This document shows positions 49,211 to 58,405 of a DNA stretch of 64,000 nucleotides, piece by piece. The position numbers and the translations under genes are program-made. Numbering within the stretch: the stretch's first letter is position 1; each line of letters opens with the position of its first letter. This DNA comes from Pseudoclavibacter triregionum (GTDB taxonomy: Bacteria; Actinomycetota; Actinomycetes; Actinomycetales; Microbacteriaceae), in NCBI GenBank assembly GCA_910822395.1, contig OU365335.1:682001-746000 (forward strand), given 5' to 3'. Below the pieces are notes generated by a model that worked only from the letters and a program-made list of their open reading frames with translations, did no database searches and was not told the DNA's origin.

Positions 49211-50248
49211 CTATTCGGCCGGCAGGTAGGGCGCGAGGGCCTCGAGGGTGTCGATCCGGGTCTGGATGTCGTACGTCGTCGCGGCGAGGAGGAGCTCGTC
49301 GGCGCCCGTGCGCTCAGCAAGCTCCGCAAGCTGGCGGGCGACCTGCGCGGCCGGGCCGAGCAGCTGGGTGCCGGGGATCCGGTTGAAGAGCTCGCGATCG
49401 ACGATGCGCGCGGCCGTCTCGGCTGCGTGCTCGGGCGAGAGGACGCGCTTGGGCCGGCCCATCCGGATCTCCCACGAGGCGATGCGGCTCGGCAAGGCGA
49501 GGCGCCGCGCCTCCTCCATGTCCTCGGCGACGATGACGCTCGCCGACATGAGCACCTTCGGCTCGGGCCAGCGCTCGGACGGCGTGTAGTGGCGGCGGTA
49601 GTGCTCGACCGGCGAGACCGGGTTCGCGCCCATCCCGAAGTGGTTCGCGTAGGCGTACGGGAGGCCGAGGGCGGCGGCGAGCTCGGCACCGAAGAGGCTC
49701 GAGCCGAGCACCCACACCTCAGGGGCGACGCCCTCGGCCGGGGCGGGCGTCGCGCGGATGCGGCGCAGCCAGTCGGCGTCGTGCTCGGGTCGGCGCTCGC
49801 CGACGAGCCCGAGCACCTCGACGACGTGCTGCGGAAAGTCCTCGACGGAGCGCTGCCCGAGAGATCCCCGGACGGCGGCGGCCGTGATGGGGTCGGTGCC
49901 GGGCGCGCGGCCGAGGCCGAGGTCGATGCGTCCAGGGAACATCGCCTCGAGCAGCTGGAACTGCTCGGCGACGATGAGCGGCGAGTGGTTCGGGAGCATG
50001 ACGCCGCCGGATCCGAGGCGGATGCGCTCGGTGCCCTGCCCGAGGTGGGCGAGGAGGACGGCGGGCGAGGTCGAGGCGACGAGCTCGGTGTTGTGGTGCT
50101 CGGCGACCCAGTAGCGGCGGTAGCCGAGGCGGTCGGCGGCGTCGACGAGGCGCTTCGAATCGGCGATCGCGCTCGCGGTCGTGGCGTCCTCGCTCACGGT
50201 GACGAGGTCGAGGACGGAGAGCGGGGGCAGCGCGGGCGCGACGGTCAT
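49211..50248 (-). CDS. LLM-class flavin-dependent oxidoreductase (MsnO8/YhbW-like)
   Basis: A 345-residue luciferase-like monooxygenase. SVLDLVTVSEDATTASAIADSKRLVDAADRLGYRRYWVAEHHN and RIRLGSGGVMLPNHSPLIVAEQFQLLEAMFPGRIDLGLGRAPGTD are the signature regions of the YhbW/MsnO8 type. It needs reduced FMN or F420; substrate unknown. It is followed by a 29-bp hairpin and preceded by a gap with a degenerate REP unit. Confidence 0.9.
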   Translation of the reverse strand: MTVAPALPPLSVLDLVTVSEDATTASAIADSKRLVDAADRLGYRRYWVAEHHNTELVASTSPAVLLAHLGQGTERIRLGSGGVMLPNHSPLIVAEQFQLLEAMFPGRIDLGLGRAPGTDPITAAAVRGSLGQRSVEDFPQHVVEVLGLVGERRPEHDADWLRRIRATPAPAEGVAPEVWVLGSSLFGAELAAALGLPYAYANHFGMGANPVSPVEHYRRHYTPSERWPEPKVLMSASVIVAEDMEEARRLALPSRIASWEIRMGRPKRVLSPEHAAETAARIVDRELFNRIPGTQLLGPAAQVARQLAELAERTGADELLLAATTYDIQTRIDTLEALAPYLPAE

Positions 50249-50300
50249 GACGATGGCAACGCGGGGCGGATGGCGGGGATTCCCGGGTGTCGGGGCAGCC

Positions 50301-50341
50301 GGCGCTCTCGAGACGGCGCCATCGGCGCCTCGTCAACCGCC
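50301..50341. repeat. Degenerate REP-like unit
   Basis: GGCGCTCTCGAGACGG...GCCTCGTCAACCGCC keeps the TCGAGACGG and TCAACC ends of the family with a short internal stem GGCGCC. Located between the NUDIX stop and the LLM start. Confidence 0.55.
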
Positions 50342-50367
50342 CGCATGCCGATGGCGAGGAGCCGGCG

Positions 50368-50907
50368 CTACGCCGAGGCGGTGCGGATCCGGCGATCGGC
50401 GAGGAGCTCGCACTCGGGGCCGCCGGCGACGGCCGAGCGGATGCGGTAGGCGAGGTCCTCGCGCATCGGCGGGAGCGCCGCGACCGGATACCAGGCGACC
50501 TCGGTCGACTCGTCGTCGCCGACGGCCCCCTCCCCTGCGATCCAGCGGCAGCGGAAGGTGAGGTCGAGGTACTGCGCCTGGTCGCCGTTCGCGTGGGTGA
50601 CCTGCTCGGTGACCGAGAGGAGCGTGAGCCGCTCGACGTCGATCTCGACCTGCGCCTCCTCCATCGCCTCGCGCGCCGCCGTCGTCGAGGGGTGCTCGCC
50701 CGGGTCGACGATGCCGGTGACGGGCGCCCAGTTGCCGTTGTCGCTGCGGTGCACGAGGAGCACCTCGAGCTCCTCGGCGGAGGCGCCGTCGATCGGGGCC
50801 GAGGGATCGGCCATCCGGCGCAGCACGACGGCGGTCGAGCCGGGCAGCCAGAGCGGGTCGTGCCCGATGCGCTCGCGGAGCGCGACGACGAAGTCCGGGA
50901 TCGGCAC
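50368..50907 (-). CDS. NUDIX hydrolase
   Basis: A 179-residue NUDIX protein. The box GIVDPGEHPSTTAAREAMEE followed by AQVEI keeps the metal-binding Arg-Glu and Glu-Glu, but the final Gly of the consensus is Gln. Preceding LWLPGSTAVVLRR and EVLLVHRSDNGNWAPVTG are typical. Substrate unknown. The GTG at 50907 lies two bases past the VIT1 stop, so it is probably translated from the same mRNA. Confidence 0.85.
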   Translation of the reverse strand: MPIPDFVVALRERIGHDPLWLPGSTAVVLRRMADPSAPIDGASAEELEVLLVHRSDNGNWAPVTGIVDPGEHPSTTAAREAMEEAQVEIDVERLTLLSVTEQVTHANGDQAQYLDLTFRCRWIAGEGAVGDDESTEVAWYPVAALPPMREDLAYRIRSAVAGGPECELLADRRIRTASA

Positions 50908-50909
50908 CG

Positions 50910-52025
50910 CTAGCCGCCGACCGCCCCGCCGAACGCGAGGCCGAGCACGTACGTGACGGCCGCCGCGCCGTAGCCGATGAGCAGCTGACGCAGGGCCCGC
51001 TTCCACGGCGTCGTGCCGGAGAGGACGCCGACGATGCCGCCCGTGAGCAGGAGCGCGAGGCCGACGACGATCGCCGAGACGATGATCGCCGCGAGCCCGG
51101 ACATCCCGAACAGGTACGGCAGCACCGGGATGAGCGCGCCGATCGCGAAGAAGCAGAAGCTCGAGATCGCGGCGGTCCACGCCGTGCCGAGCTCCTCGTG
51201 CTCGCCCTCGTGCGGCACGGCGATGGGGCCGGAGTCGGGGTCGCGGCCCTGGAGGCGGAACATCCGCTCCGCGCGCGCGTTCGCCTCCTCCTCGCTGAGC
51301 CCGCGGGCGCGGTAGACGAGGGCGAGCTCGTTCGCGTCGACGTCGAGGCGCGGCACGCACGAGCCGGTCTCGGGGTTCGGGGCGGACGCCTCGAGGAGCT
51401 CGCGCTGCGATCGCACCGACACGTACTCGCCCGCGCCCATCGAGAGCGCGCCGGCGAGGAGGCCCGCGATGCCCGTGGCGAGCACGTAGCTCGTGGGGAC
51501 GCCGGTCGCGCCGACGCCGAGCACGAGCGCGAGATTCGAGACGAGGCCGTCGTTCGCGCCGAACACGGCGGCGCGGAACATCCCGGACATCCGCGAGCGG
51601 GAGCGCTCGGCGAGGCCGCGCACGACCTCCTCGTGGATGCGCTCGTCGGCGGCCATCTGCGGCGTCGCGTCGCCCTCGCTCGCGTACGGCGAGCGGGCCT
51701 CGGCCTGCTGCATGAGCGCGAGCACGAACACCGAGCCGAAGCGGCGGGCGAAGAGGCCGAACAGGCGGGTGGAGAAGTCGGGCGCGACGGTCTTCTCGGC
51801 GGCGGGGCCGAGCAGGCGGCGCCAGTGCTCCTCGTGGCGGCCCTCGGCCTCGGCGAGGCGGAGGAAGATCTCGCGCTCCTCGCCGTCGCGGCGGGCCGCG
51901 AGGTCGCGATAGACCGCGGCCTCGGCGCGCTCGTTGGCCAGGTACTTGCGCCAGCGGGCGAGGTCGCGGTTCGAGGGAGTGCGGGCGAGATCGCCCGTGC
52001 CGGGCTCGGCGCGCGTGGGGGACAT
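50910..52025 (-). CDS. VIT1/CCC1-family transporter with ferritin-like N-terminal domain
   Basis: A 371-residue protein, probably an iron or manganese exporter of the MbfA type. Residues 20-150 form a ferritin-like helical domain with Glu and His in metal-binding spacing (ANERAEAAVYRDLAARRDGEE, AEAEGRHEEHW, DERIHEEVV). The VIT1 membrane domain starts FRAAVFGANDGLVSNLALVLGVG and includes LSMGAGEYVSVRSQRE and the last three segments. All hallmark motifs are present. TAGACT precedes the ATG by eight bases. It is first in a pair with the NUDIX gene. Confidence 0.88.
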   Translation of the reverse strand: MSPTRAEPGTGDLARTPSNRDLARWRKYLANERAEAAVYRDLAARRDGEEREIFLRLAEAEGRHEEHWRRLLGPAAEKTVAPDFSTRLFGLFARRFGSVFVLALMQQAEARSPYASEGDATPQMAADERIHEEVVRGLAERSRSRMSGMFRAAVFGANDGLVSNLALVLGVGATGVPTSYVLATGIAGLLAGALSMGAGEYVSVRSQRELLEASAPNPETGSCVPRLDVDANELALVYRARGLSEEEANARAERMFRLQGRDPDSGPIAVPHEGEHEELGTAWTAAISSFCFFAIGALIPVLPYLFGMSGLAAIIVSAIVVGLALLLTGGIVGVLSGTTPWKRALRQLLIGYGAAAVTYVLGLAFGGAVGG

Positions 52026-52109
52026 CGGCCTCGAGTCTACCGGCGGGGCCTCGCGCGGCCCGGGCCTGCGGAGAGCTGTCGCGGCCTCCCGGCCGCTCCC
52101 CTGGGCCGG

Positions 52110-52844
52110 CTACACCGATCCGCCCGCGCTCCCCGCATCCCCGGCCCCCTCGAGCCGCGTGAACGCCTCCGTCTCGCGCTTCGTCCCGGCCACGAGCACG
52201 AGGTCGTCCGAGCCGAGCACGGTGTTCGACTGCGCGACGGTCCACGCGCGCCCCGGCTTCTTCACGGCCGTGATCGAGACGCCGTAGCGCCGCCGCAGCT
52301 CGAGATCGCCGAGCGGCAGGCCGATCGCCGCCTTCGGCGGCCGGTTCTTCACGAACACGAAGTCGTCGCCGATCTCGATGAAGTCCTGCAGCGCGAAGCG
52401 CACGAGGTGGGCGACTCGGCGCCCCATATCGCTCTCCGGGTAGACGACGTGCTCGACGCCGAGCTGCTGGAGGATCTCGCCGTGCTGGGCGCTCACCGCC
52501 TTCGCCCAGATGCTCGGCACGCCGAACTTCAGCAGCAGCGAGGTGGTGAGGATCGACGACTGCAGATCGGAGCCGATCGCGACGACGACGCGCGAGAACT
52601 CGTGCACCGAGAGCGCCCGCAACGTCTCCTCCTTCGTCGAGTCGGCGCGGACGACGTGGGTGAGCTGCCCGTCGAGCGCCTGGACGTGGTCGTGGTTCGC
52701 GTCGATGCCGAGCACCTCGACGCCGTCGGCCATGAGCTCGAGGGCGAGGGCCGAGCCGAAGCGCCCGAGCCCGATGACGCACACGGCGTCGTCGAGGGCG
52801 ATGGACTTCGCGCGGGCGCCCGCGCTCCAGGGGAAGCTAGCCAA
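52110..52844 (-). CDS. RCK-domain regulatory subunit of K+ uptake (KtrA/TrkA-like)
   Basis: A 244-residue cytoplasmic gating subunit. RCK_N shows VCVIGLGRFGSALALELMADGVEVLGID, a GxGxxG nucleotide site ending in an acidic residue, and RADSTKEETLRAL; RCK_C follows (KAAIGLPLGDLELRRRYGVSITAVKK), the region that binds c-di-AMP in relatives. It overlaps the end of the membrane-subunit gene by eight bases, a classical two-subunit arrangement. Confidence 0.92.
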   Translation of the reverse strand: MASFPWSAGARAKSIALDDAVCVIGLGRFGSALALELMADGVEVLGIDANHDHVQALDGQLTHVVRADSTKEETLRALSVHEFSRVVVAIGSDLQSSILTTSLLLKFGVPSIWAKAVSAQHGEILQQLGVEHVVYPESDMGRRVAHLVRFALQDFIEIGDDFVFVKNRPPKAAIGLPLGDLELRRRYGVSITAVKKPGRAWTVAQSNTVLGSDDLVLVAGTKRETEAFTRLEGAGDAGSAGGSV

Positions 52845-54276
52845 TGAGGGGCCTCTCTTCGGGAAGGTCGTACGGGAGGGGATGCCGCGCCTGGGCGAGC
52901 GCGATGCCGATGGTGAGCGGGCCGAGGCGGCCGATGAACATGATGAGGACGAGCAGCGCGAGCGCGTGCGGCGGCAGCGTCCCGGTGAGGTTCGCCGAGA
53001 GGCCGACCGTGCCGTAGGCGGAGATCACCTCGAAGAGGGACGCGGAGAGGCTCGCCTCGGTCGTGCTCACGAGCACGAGGACGCCCGTCCCGACCGTCCC
53101 GGCCCCGAGCAGCCCGACGGTGATCGCCTGCTGGAGCGCGCCCTGCGGCATGGTCTTGCCGAAGAGGTGCACCCGCTGCGATCCGCGGATCTCCGCCCAC
53201 ACGTAGGCGAGCATGACGAGGAAGGTCGTGAGCTTGATGCCGCCGGCGGTGCCCGCGGGGGCGGCGCCGATGAACATGAGCACGTCCATCCCGAGCATCG
53301 TGACGGGATCGAGCGCGCCCATGTCGATCGAGTTGAAGCCGGCCGTGCGGGTCTGCACCGAGGTGAAGAAGGAGGCGAGCAGACGCGTGCCGACATCGAG
53401 GCCGCCGAGGGTCTCGGGGCGCTCCCACTCGCGGACGGCGACGCCGAGCCAGCCGGCGACGAGGAGGACCGGCGTCATGACGAGCGCCATGCGCGTCGTG
53501 ATCGACCATCCGCGCGTGCGCAGCCCGTGCTTGCGGATCTGCAGGATCGTCGGGAAGCCGAGGCCGCCGATGATGATGCCGGCGCAGATCGGCAGGCAGA
53601 TCGTCGGGTCGGAGACGAAGCCCATCATGTTGTCGCTGAAGAGCGCGAAGCCGGCGTTGTTGAAGCACGAGATCGCGTGGAAGACCCCGAGCCAGAGCGC
53701 CTCCCCGACGGCCTTCCCGTGGAGGAGCCAGAAGCTCAGGAAGAGCAGGACGGCGATCGTCCCCTCGACGATCGCCGTGATGCGGAGCACGCCGAGCACG
53801 ACGGCCTTCGCGTCGTCGAAGTCCACCGTGCGGGCCTCGGCGGAGGAGGCGAGCCGCTGGGAGAGGCTCATCCGACGCGCGAACCCGATGCCGATGATCG
53901 ACATGAAGGTCATGATGCCGAAGCCGCCGACCTGGATGAGCACCATCATGACGGCCTGCCCGAACGGGCTCCAGAAGGTGGCCGTGTCGACGGGGCTGAG
54001 GCCCGTGACGCAGACGCAGCTCGTCGCGACGAAGAGCGCCTGCACGAACGTCGCGGGCTCCCCGGCGGCCGAGATCGGGAGCATGAGCAGCGTGGTGCCG
54101 GCGAGGATGATGAGCGCGAACGCCATCGCGACGGTCTGCGCCGGCCGCGGATGCCATCCGACCCGCAGGCTCGTGCCGTCGGCGGATCGTCGCACCTTCG
54201 GCGCGCGGTGGCGCAGGGCGAGGGCGGATCCGGAGCGTCGGGCGGGTGGCCGCGAGGCATGGCCGTCTGAGGTCAC
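52837..54276 (-). CDS. K+ transporter membrane subunit (KtrB/TrkH family)
   Basis: A 479-residue potassium or Na+/K+ symport channel subunit. The four P-loop-like filter regions can be traced: TSCVCVTGLSPVD, HAISCFNNAGFALF, SVQTRTAGFNSID and VISAYGTVGLSANLT, each with a central Gly. About eight membrane segments flank them. The GTG at 54276 follows TACAGT by six bases, suggesting leaderless translation. Forms a unit with the RCK subunit downstream. Confidence 0.93.
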   Translation of the reverse strand: MTSDGHASRPPARRSGSALALRHRAPKVRRSADGTSLRVGWHPRPAQTVAMAFALIILAGTTLLMLPISAAGEPATFVQALFVATSCVCVTGLSPVDTATFWSPFGQAVMMVLIQVGGFGIMTFMSIIGIGFARRMSLSQRLASSAEARTVDFDDAKAVVLGVLRITAIVEGTIAVLLFLSFWLLHGKAVGEALWLGVFHAISCFNNAGFALFSDNMMGFVSDPTICLPICAGIIIGGLGFPTILQIRKHGLRTRGWSITTRMALVMTPVLLVAGWLGVAVREWERPETLGGLDVGTRLLASFFTSVQTRTAGFNSIDMGALDPVTMLGMDVLMFIGAAPAGTAGGIKLTTFLVMLAYVWAEIRGSQRVHLFGKTMPQGALQQAITVGLLGAGTVGTGVLVLVSTTEASLSASLFEVISAYGTVGLSANLTGTLPPHALALLVLIMFIGRLGPLTIGIALAQARHPLPYDLPEERPLIG

Positions 54277-54330
54277 AGAGGCACTGTAGACGCGCGGGCC
54301 CTCGCGCGGGAAGCCTGGCCGGACGGCGGA

Positions 54331-54361
54331 GGCCGGCCCCGCCGAGCGGACGGGACCGGCC
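54331..54361 (-). terminator. Imperfect hairpin after the alcohol dehydrogenase gene
   Basis: GGCCGGCCCCG (54331-54341) and CGGGACCGGCC (54351-54361) pair with one mismatch around 9 bases, 20 bases past the dehydrogenase stop. Confidence 0.55.
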
Positions 54362-54381
54362 TTCGCGCGATGCGGCTGGCG

Positions 54382-55428
54382 CTACGCCTTGAGGACGACC
54401 TTGAGGGCCTTCTCGTCGGCGGCGTTCGCGAAGACGTCCCAGGCCTTCTCGACCTCGTCGAGCTTGAAGGTGTGGGTGCCCATCTTCTCCGAGGGGAGGC
54501 TGCCGGCGGCGACCATCTTGAGGAGGGTGGCCGTCGACGTCGCGTCGACGAGGCCCATCGTGAGGGTCGTGTTCGAGATCCACATCGTGTCGAGCGGGAT
54601 CTCGACCGGCTTGCCGTGGACGCCGAGGTTCGCGATGTGGCCGCGGGGGCGCACGAGCGAGCAGGCGAGGAGGAGCGTCTGCGGGTAGCCGACCGCCTCC
54701 ATGGCGACGTCGACGCCGAGGCCGTCGGTGAGCTTCATGACCTCGTCGCGCGTGTTCTCGCCCGACATGATGACGTCGGTCGCGCCGAACTCCTTCGCCT
54801 TCTCGAGGCGGAACTCGTTCGTGTCGATGGCGATGACCTTCGAGGCGCCCCAGAGGCGGGTCGTCATGATGGCCGAGAGGCCGACGGCGCCGGCGCCGAC
54901 GACGGCGACGACGTCACCGGGGCGGACCTGGCCGGCGAGGACGCCGACCTCGTAGCCGGTGGGGAGCGAGTCCGAGAGGAAGACGGCCTGCTCGTCGGTG
55001 ACGTGGTCCGGGACGTGGTGGAGCGAGCCGTCGGCGAAGGGGACGCGCACCTGCTCGGCGAGCGTGCCGTCGATCATGTGGCCGAGGATCCAGCCCACGC
55101 CGGCCTCGTTCGACTGGCAGTGGTCCGGGAAGCCCTTCTGGCAGTACTCGCAGACGCCGCACTTCGTGATGCAGGAGACGATGACGCGGTCGCCGACCTT
55201 GAAGTTGTTCACGGAGTCGCCGACGGCGATGACGTGGCCGACGCCCTCGTGGCCGAGGATGCGGCCGTCGGTGACGGCCGGGACGTCGCCGCCGAGGATG
55301 TGGAGGTCGGTGCCGCAGATCGTGGTCGTGTCGATCTTCACGATCGCGTCCGTGGGGGCGAGGATCTGGGGGGCCGGGACCTCCTCCCACGCCTTCTTGC
55401 CGGGGCCGTGGTAGACGAGTGCCTTCAT
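54382..55428 (-). CDS. Zinc-dependent alcohol dehydrogenase (MDR family)
   Basis: A 348-residue oxidoreductase. Catalytic zinc ligands are in TICGTDLHILGG and GHEGVGHVI; the structural zinc site is CGVCEYCQKGFPDHC. The Rossmann fold shows VVGAGAVGLSAIM and ends its second strand at IDTNEFRLEKA (NAD-preferring Asp). It resembles secondary alcohol/butanediol dehydrogenases. The ATG at 55428 has GGGAG ten bases upstream. The 220-base gap to dcd holds a small dyad CTGGG-AAAA-CCCAG at 55554-55567 and no gene. Confidence 0.92.
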   Translation of the reverse strand: MKALVYHGPGKKAWEEVPAPQILAPTDAIVKIDTTTICGTDLHILGGDVPAVTDGRILGHEGVGHVIAVGDSVNNFKVGDRVIVSCITKCGVCEYCQKGFPDHCQSNEAGVGWILGHMIDGTLAEQVRVPFADGSLHHVPDHVTDEQAVFLSDSLPTGYEVGVLAGQVRPGDVVAVVGAGAVGLSAIMTTRLWGASKVIAIDTNEFRLEKAKEFGATDVIMSGENTRDEVMKLTDGLGVDVAMEAVGYPQTLLLACSLVRPRGHIANLGVHGKPVEIPLDTMWISNTTLTMGLVDATSTATLLKMVAAGSLPSEKMGTHTFKLDEVEKAWDVFANAADEKALKVVLKA

Positions 55429-55648
55429 GATCGAGTTTCTCCCTCGAGCTCGGATCGCAGCGCCGAAGCGGTCGACCGGCCTGCACGAGCGGCAGCGGTC
55501 GTCGGCCTCTCCGAGGCTAGCGACGGCAGGTGAACTCGACACCGTGGGCAAGGCTGGGAAAACCCAGGTCAGGCGACCAATCGAGACCTGTTTTCAACAC
55601 CCTGCGGGTGACCGAGGAGCAGCCGCAGGACGCGTCTCCGCCGGAGGC

Positions 55649-56254
55649 CTACTCGCCCCGCGCCCCCGCGTCCGTCACCGACACGTCGACCTTCGAGAAG
55701 TTCTGGAACGAGCGCGACGCCGTCGGCCCCCGCTGCCCGAAGTACCGCGACTGCGTCTGCGCCGAGCCGTACGGGATCTCGGCGGCGCTCGTGAGCCGGA
55801 AGAAGCAGAGCTGCCCGATCTTCATGCCGGGCCAGAGCTTGATCGGCAGCGTCGCGACGTTCGAGAGCTCGAGCGTGACGTGCCCCTGGAAGCCCGGGTC
55901 GATGAAGCCGGCGGTCGAGTGGGTGAGCAGGCCGAGGCGTCCGAGCGAGCTCTTGCCCTCGAGGCGCGCGGCGACGTCGTCCCCGAGCGTCACCTGCTCG
56001 AAGGTCGAGGCGAGCACGAACTCGCCCGGGTGGAGGATGAACGGCTCGTCGGGCTTCACCTCGACGAGGCGGGTGAGCTCGGGCTGCTCCTCGGCGGGGT
56101 CGATCGAGGGGTAGCGGTGGTTGTCGAAGAGCCGGAAGTACCGGTCGAGGCGCACGTCGATCGAGGCGGGCTGGATCGCCTTCGGGTCGAAGGGGTCGAG
56201 GCCGACGCGCCCGGACTCGATGCCGGCGCGGAGATCGCGGTCGCTGAAGAGCAT
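55649..56254 (-). CDS. dcd: dCTP deaminase (possibly bifunctional Dcd-Dut type)
   Basis: Deaminates dCTP on the way to dUMP. The 201-residue protein starts [23 protein letters not shown], and contains [30 protein letters not shown] with the catalytic Glu, [11 protein letters not shown] and the C-terminal [13 protein letters not shown]. The mycobacterial relative both deaminates and hydrolyses to dUMP; sequence alone does not decide. The upstream frame overlaps the tRNA and is not coding. TACGCT lies six bases before the ATG (leaderless). Confidence 0.95.
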   Translation of the reverse strand: MLFSDRDLRAGIESGRVGLDPFDPKAIQPASIDVRLDRYFRLFDNHRYPSIDPAEEQPELTRLVEVKPDEPFILHPGEFVLASTFEQVTLGDDVAARLEGKSSLGRLGLLTHSTAGFIDPGFQGHVTLELSNVATLPIKLWPGMKIGQLCFFRLTSAAEIPYGSAQTQSRYFGQRGPTASRSFQNFSKVDVSVTDAGARGE

Positions 56255-56276
56255 GCGCTCAGCGTAGAGCGTGCAC

Positions 56277-56305
56277 TTGGGCCGCGGGTTCGGGGCAGGT
56301 AGACT
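56277..56305 (+). promoter_or_regulatory. Promoter of tRNA-Gly
   Basis: TTGGGC (56277-56282), 17 bases, TAGACT (56300-56305); the tRNA starts 27 bases further on. It lies back to back with the dcd promoter. Confidence 0.75.
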
Positions 56306-56332
56306 TCCCCGAGCCGGTCGCGAGGCCGGCAT

Positions 56333-56406
56333 GGGGCTGTAGTTCAATGGCAGAACTTCTGCTTCCCAAGCAGACAGCGCGGGTTCGATTCCCGTCAGCC
56401 CCTCCA
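56333..56406 (+). tRNA. tRNA-Gly (anticodon CCC)
   Basis: The acceptor stem GGGGCTG pairs with CAGCCCC; the D arm GTTCAATGGCAGAAC, the anticodon stem-loop TCTGC-TTCCCAA-GCAGA with CCC, and the T arm CGGGTTCGATTCCCG are all intact. CCA is encoded at 56404-56406. Confidence 0.97.
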
Positions 56407-56462
56407 TCCCTGCCACGACCGGAAGGCCCCGTCGGCACGCCGGCTCGGCGGCAACCGCCCAG

Positions 56463-57461
56463 CTACGCCGCGAGCAGGGCGAGCACCGCGCGCTCGGCGC
56501 GATGCTGGCCCTCGCCGCCGTCGCCCGCGTCGAGGGCGTCGTGGGGGTCGATCGTCCGGCCCTCCTCGTAGCGGTCGAAGACGCGCGGATCGATGTACGA
56601 CGATCTCGCGACGGTGGGCGTATTGCCGAGGTAGTCGGAGACCTCGACCGCCGCGGCCCGCATGGCCCTGTTCCGCGACGCCTTCGTCACCCCGGCCTCC
56701 TCGGTGAGCGCGAGCGAGCAGGCGGCGCGTACGGTCGCGTGCCAGGTGCGGAAGTCCTTCGCCGTGAGGTCGCCCTCGAAGACCTCCGAGAGGTACGCGT
56801 TGACGGCCGCGGCGTCGAGCACGCGCCAGGCCTTCCCCTCGCGGTAGGCGAAGAGGCGGTCGCCGCCTCGCCGCTTCCGCATCGCCTCGATCGCGGCGAT
56901 CGCGCGCTCGTCGGCGACCTCGATGGAGTGCTCGATGCCGCTCTTGCCGCGGAAGGCGAAGACGAGCGCGTCACCGCGGCGATGGACGTGCCGGCGCTCG
57001 AGCGTGGTGAGTCCGTAGGAGCCGTTCGCGTCGGCGTAGGCGTCTCCGCCGATGCGGAAGCAGCCGAGGTCGATGAGGCGGACGGCGGCCGCGCGGGCGC
57101 GGTCGAGCGGCATCCCCTCGAGCTCGAGGTCGGCCGCGATGCGGCGGCGCGCGTCGGGCAGCTCCTCGGCGACCTGGATGACGCGGCGGAACTTCGCGCG
57201 GTCGCGGCGGAGCCGCCATTCGGGGTGGTACAGGTACTGGCGGCGCCCGGCCTCGTCGGTGCCGACCGCCTGGAGGTGGCCGTTCTCGTGGGGGCAGATC
57301 CACACGTCGGTCCAGGCGGGCGGGATGGCGAGGGACTTCACGCGCTCGACGTCCGCCTTGGCGAGCTTCTCGCCGTGCTCGTCGAGGTACGTGAAGCCGC
57401 GCCCGGCCCGGCGGCGCGACCATCCGGACTGGGCGGCGCTCGTGCGGCGGAGGCGGGTCAT
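56463..57461 (-). CDS. DNA topoisomerase IB
   Basis: A 332-residue poxvirus-like type IB topoisomerase that relaxes supercoils through a 3'-phosphotyrosine. [12 protein letters not shown] and [31 protein letters not shown] form the N-terminal domain; [26 protein letters not shown] (catalytic Arg and His region) and [12 protein letters not shown] with the nucleophile Tyr form the catalytic part. The ATG at 57461 follows TACGCT by six bases (leaderless). Monocistronic. Confidence 0.94.
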   Translation of the reverse strand: MTRLRRTSAAQSGWSRRRAGRGFTYLDEHGEKLAKADVERVKSLAIPPAWTDVWICPHENGHLQAVGTDEAGRRQYLYHPEWRLRRDRAKFRRVIQVAEELPDARRRIAADLELEGMPLDRARAAAVRLIDLGCFRIGGDAYADANGSYGLTTLERRHVHRRGDALVFAFRGKSGIEHSIEVADERAIAAIEAMRKRRGGDRLFAYREGKAWRVLDAAAVNAYLSEVFEGDLTAKDFRTWHATVRAACSLALTEEAGVTKASRNRAMRAAAVEVSDYLGNTPTVARSSYIDPRVFDRYEEGRTIDPHDALDAGDGGEGQHRAERAVLALLAA

Positions 57462-57582
57462 GCCGGGAGCGTAGGCGCGCGGCGCCGCGGGTGGGCTGGG
57501 AAGTTCGCCCCGCGGTCGGCGACGGGAGCGCCCGGACCCGTCCACGACCTCGTCACCGCGGGCTGGAGCCGGCCCGAGCGCA

Positions 57583-57621
57583 CCGAACGGGCGTCCGCGG
57601 GGGATGCGGACGCCCGTTCGG
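57583..57621. terminator. 16-bp hairpin between topoisomerase and yceI genes
   Basis: CCGAACGGGCGTCCGC at 57583-57598 and its exact complement at 57606-57621, 7-nt loop. It lies about 120 bases past the YceI gene stop. The rest of the 277-base gap shows no gene. Confidence 0.75.
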
Positions 57622-57738
57622 GCTGGTCTGGTCGTCGGGGCGGGCGATGCTCACCGGATCCGCCCCGGCCGGGGGACCAGAGGCCGAGCATAGCGAGGCG
57701 CGGGGGGACGCTCGCGGCGACTCGGCGTTCGGGAACGG

Positions 57739-58278
57739 CTACTGGGCGAGCACGGCCTGGATGTCGAGCTCGATCTTCACCTCGTCGCCGAGCGTGAGGC
57801 CGCCGGCCTCGAGCGGGGCGTTCCACTCGATGCCGAACTCCTTGCGGTTGACCTTCGCGGAGGCCTCGAACCCGAGCTTCGTCTGGCCGTAGCCGTCGAC
57901 GATGACGCCGCCGGGCTCGACCTCGAAGGTGACCTGCTTCGTCACGCCGCGCATCGTGAGGTCGCCCGTGACCTCGAGCTCGTCGCCGTCCTGGCGCACC
58001 GCGGTCGAGACGAAGGTGAGCTGCGGGAACTCCTCGGCCTTGAAGAACTCGCCCGAGCGGAGGTGCTCGTCGCGCTGGGCCTGGTTCGTGTTCACCGAGG
58101 CGACCTCGACCGAGGCGCGCACCGACGACTGCTCGGCGGTCTCGCCGGTCGTGATGACGCCCTCGAACTGCTCGAACGCGCCCTTCACCTTCGAGATGGC
58201 GAGGTGGCGGACGGTGAACGAGACGGTGCTGTGGGTCGGGTCGATGTTCCAGGTGCCGGCGGGGATCTGCTGCGTCAT
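57739..58278 (-). CDS. YceI family protein
   Basis: A 179-residue lipocalin-like protein that binds isoprenoid-type lipids in relatives. GTWNIDPTHSTVSFTVRHLAISKVKGAFEQFEG opens the family; RDEHLRSGEFFKAEEFPQLTF and the final strands GFEASAKVNRKEFGIEWN follow. No signal peptide is visible, so it is cytoplasmic here. GGAGG lies before the ATG at 58278, and a MarR-type dyad stands 45 bases upstream. Confidence 0.94.
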   Translation of the reverse strand: MTQQIPAGTWNIDPTHSTVSFTVRHLAISKVKGAFEQFEGVITTGETAEQSSVRASVEVASVNTNQAQRDEHLRSGEFFKAEEFPQLTFVSTAVRQDGDELEVTGDLTMRGVTKQVTFEVEPGGVIVDGYGQTKLGFEASAKVNRKEFGIEWNAPLEAGGLTLGDEVKIELDIQAVLAQ

Positions 58279-58322
58279 GGGATGCCTCCAGGGATGTGGC
58301 CCGGCGGGATGCCGAACGCGGT

Positions 58323-58346
58323 CGTTGCTTGCGGGTACAACCAACG
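58323..58346 (-). promoter_or_regulatory. MarR-type dyad upstream of yceI
   Basis: CGTTGCTTG-N6-CAACCAACG, 9-bp arms with one mismatch, of the TTGnTTG/CAAnCAA kind recognised by MarR regulators. TAGCGT (58358-58363, minus strand) would put the start site by the dyad. Confidence 0.55.
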
Positions 58347-58405
58347 TCCCCTCGACGCTATTCCCGGATCGGGGCGATTCGCTCGCACGGCGTGTCGCGG
58401 GCGAC

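Noticed and set aside
56255-56416. Longer start for dcd
   Set aside because: Would read through the tRNA-Gly gene on the opposite strand; the family begins MLFSDRDL.
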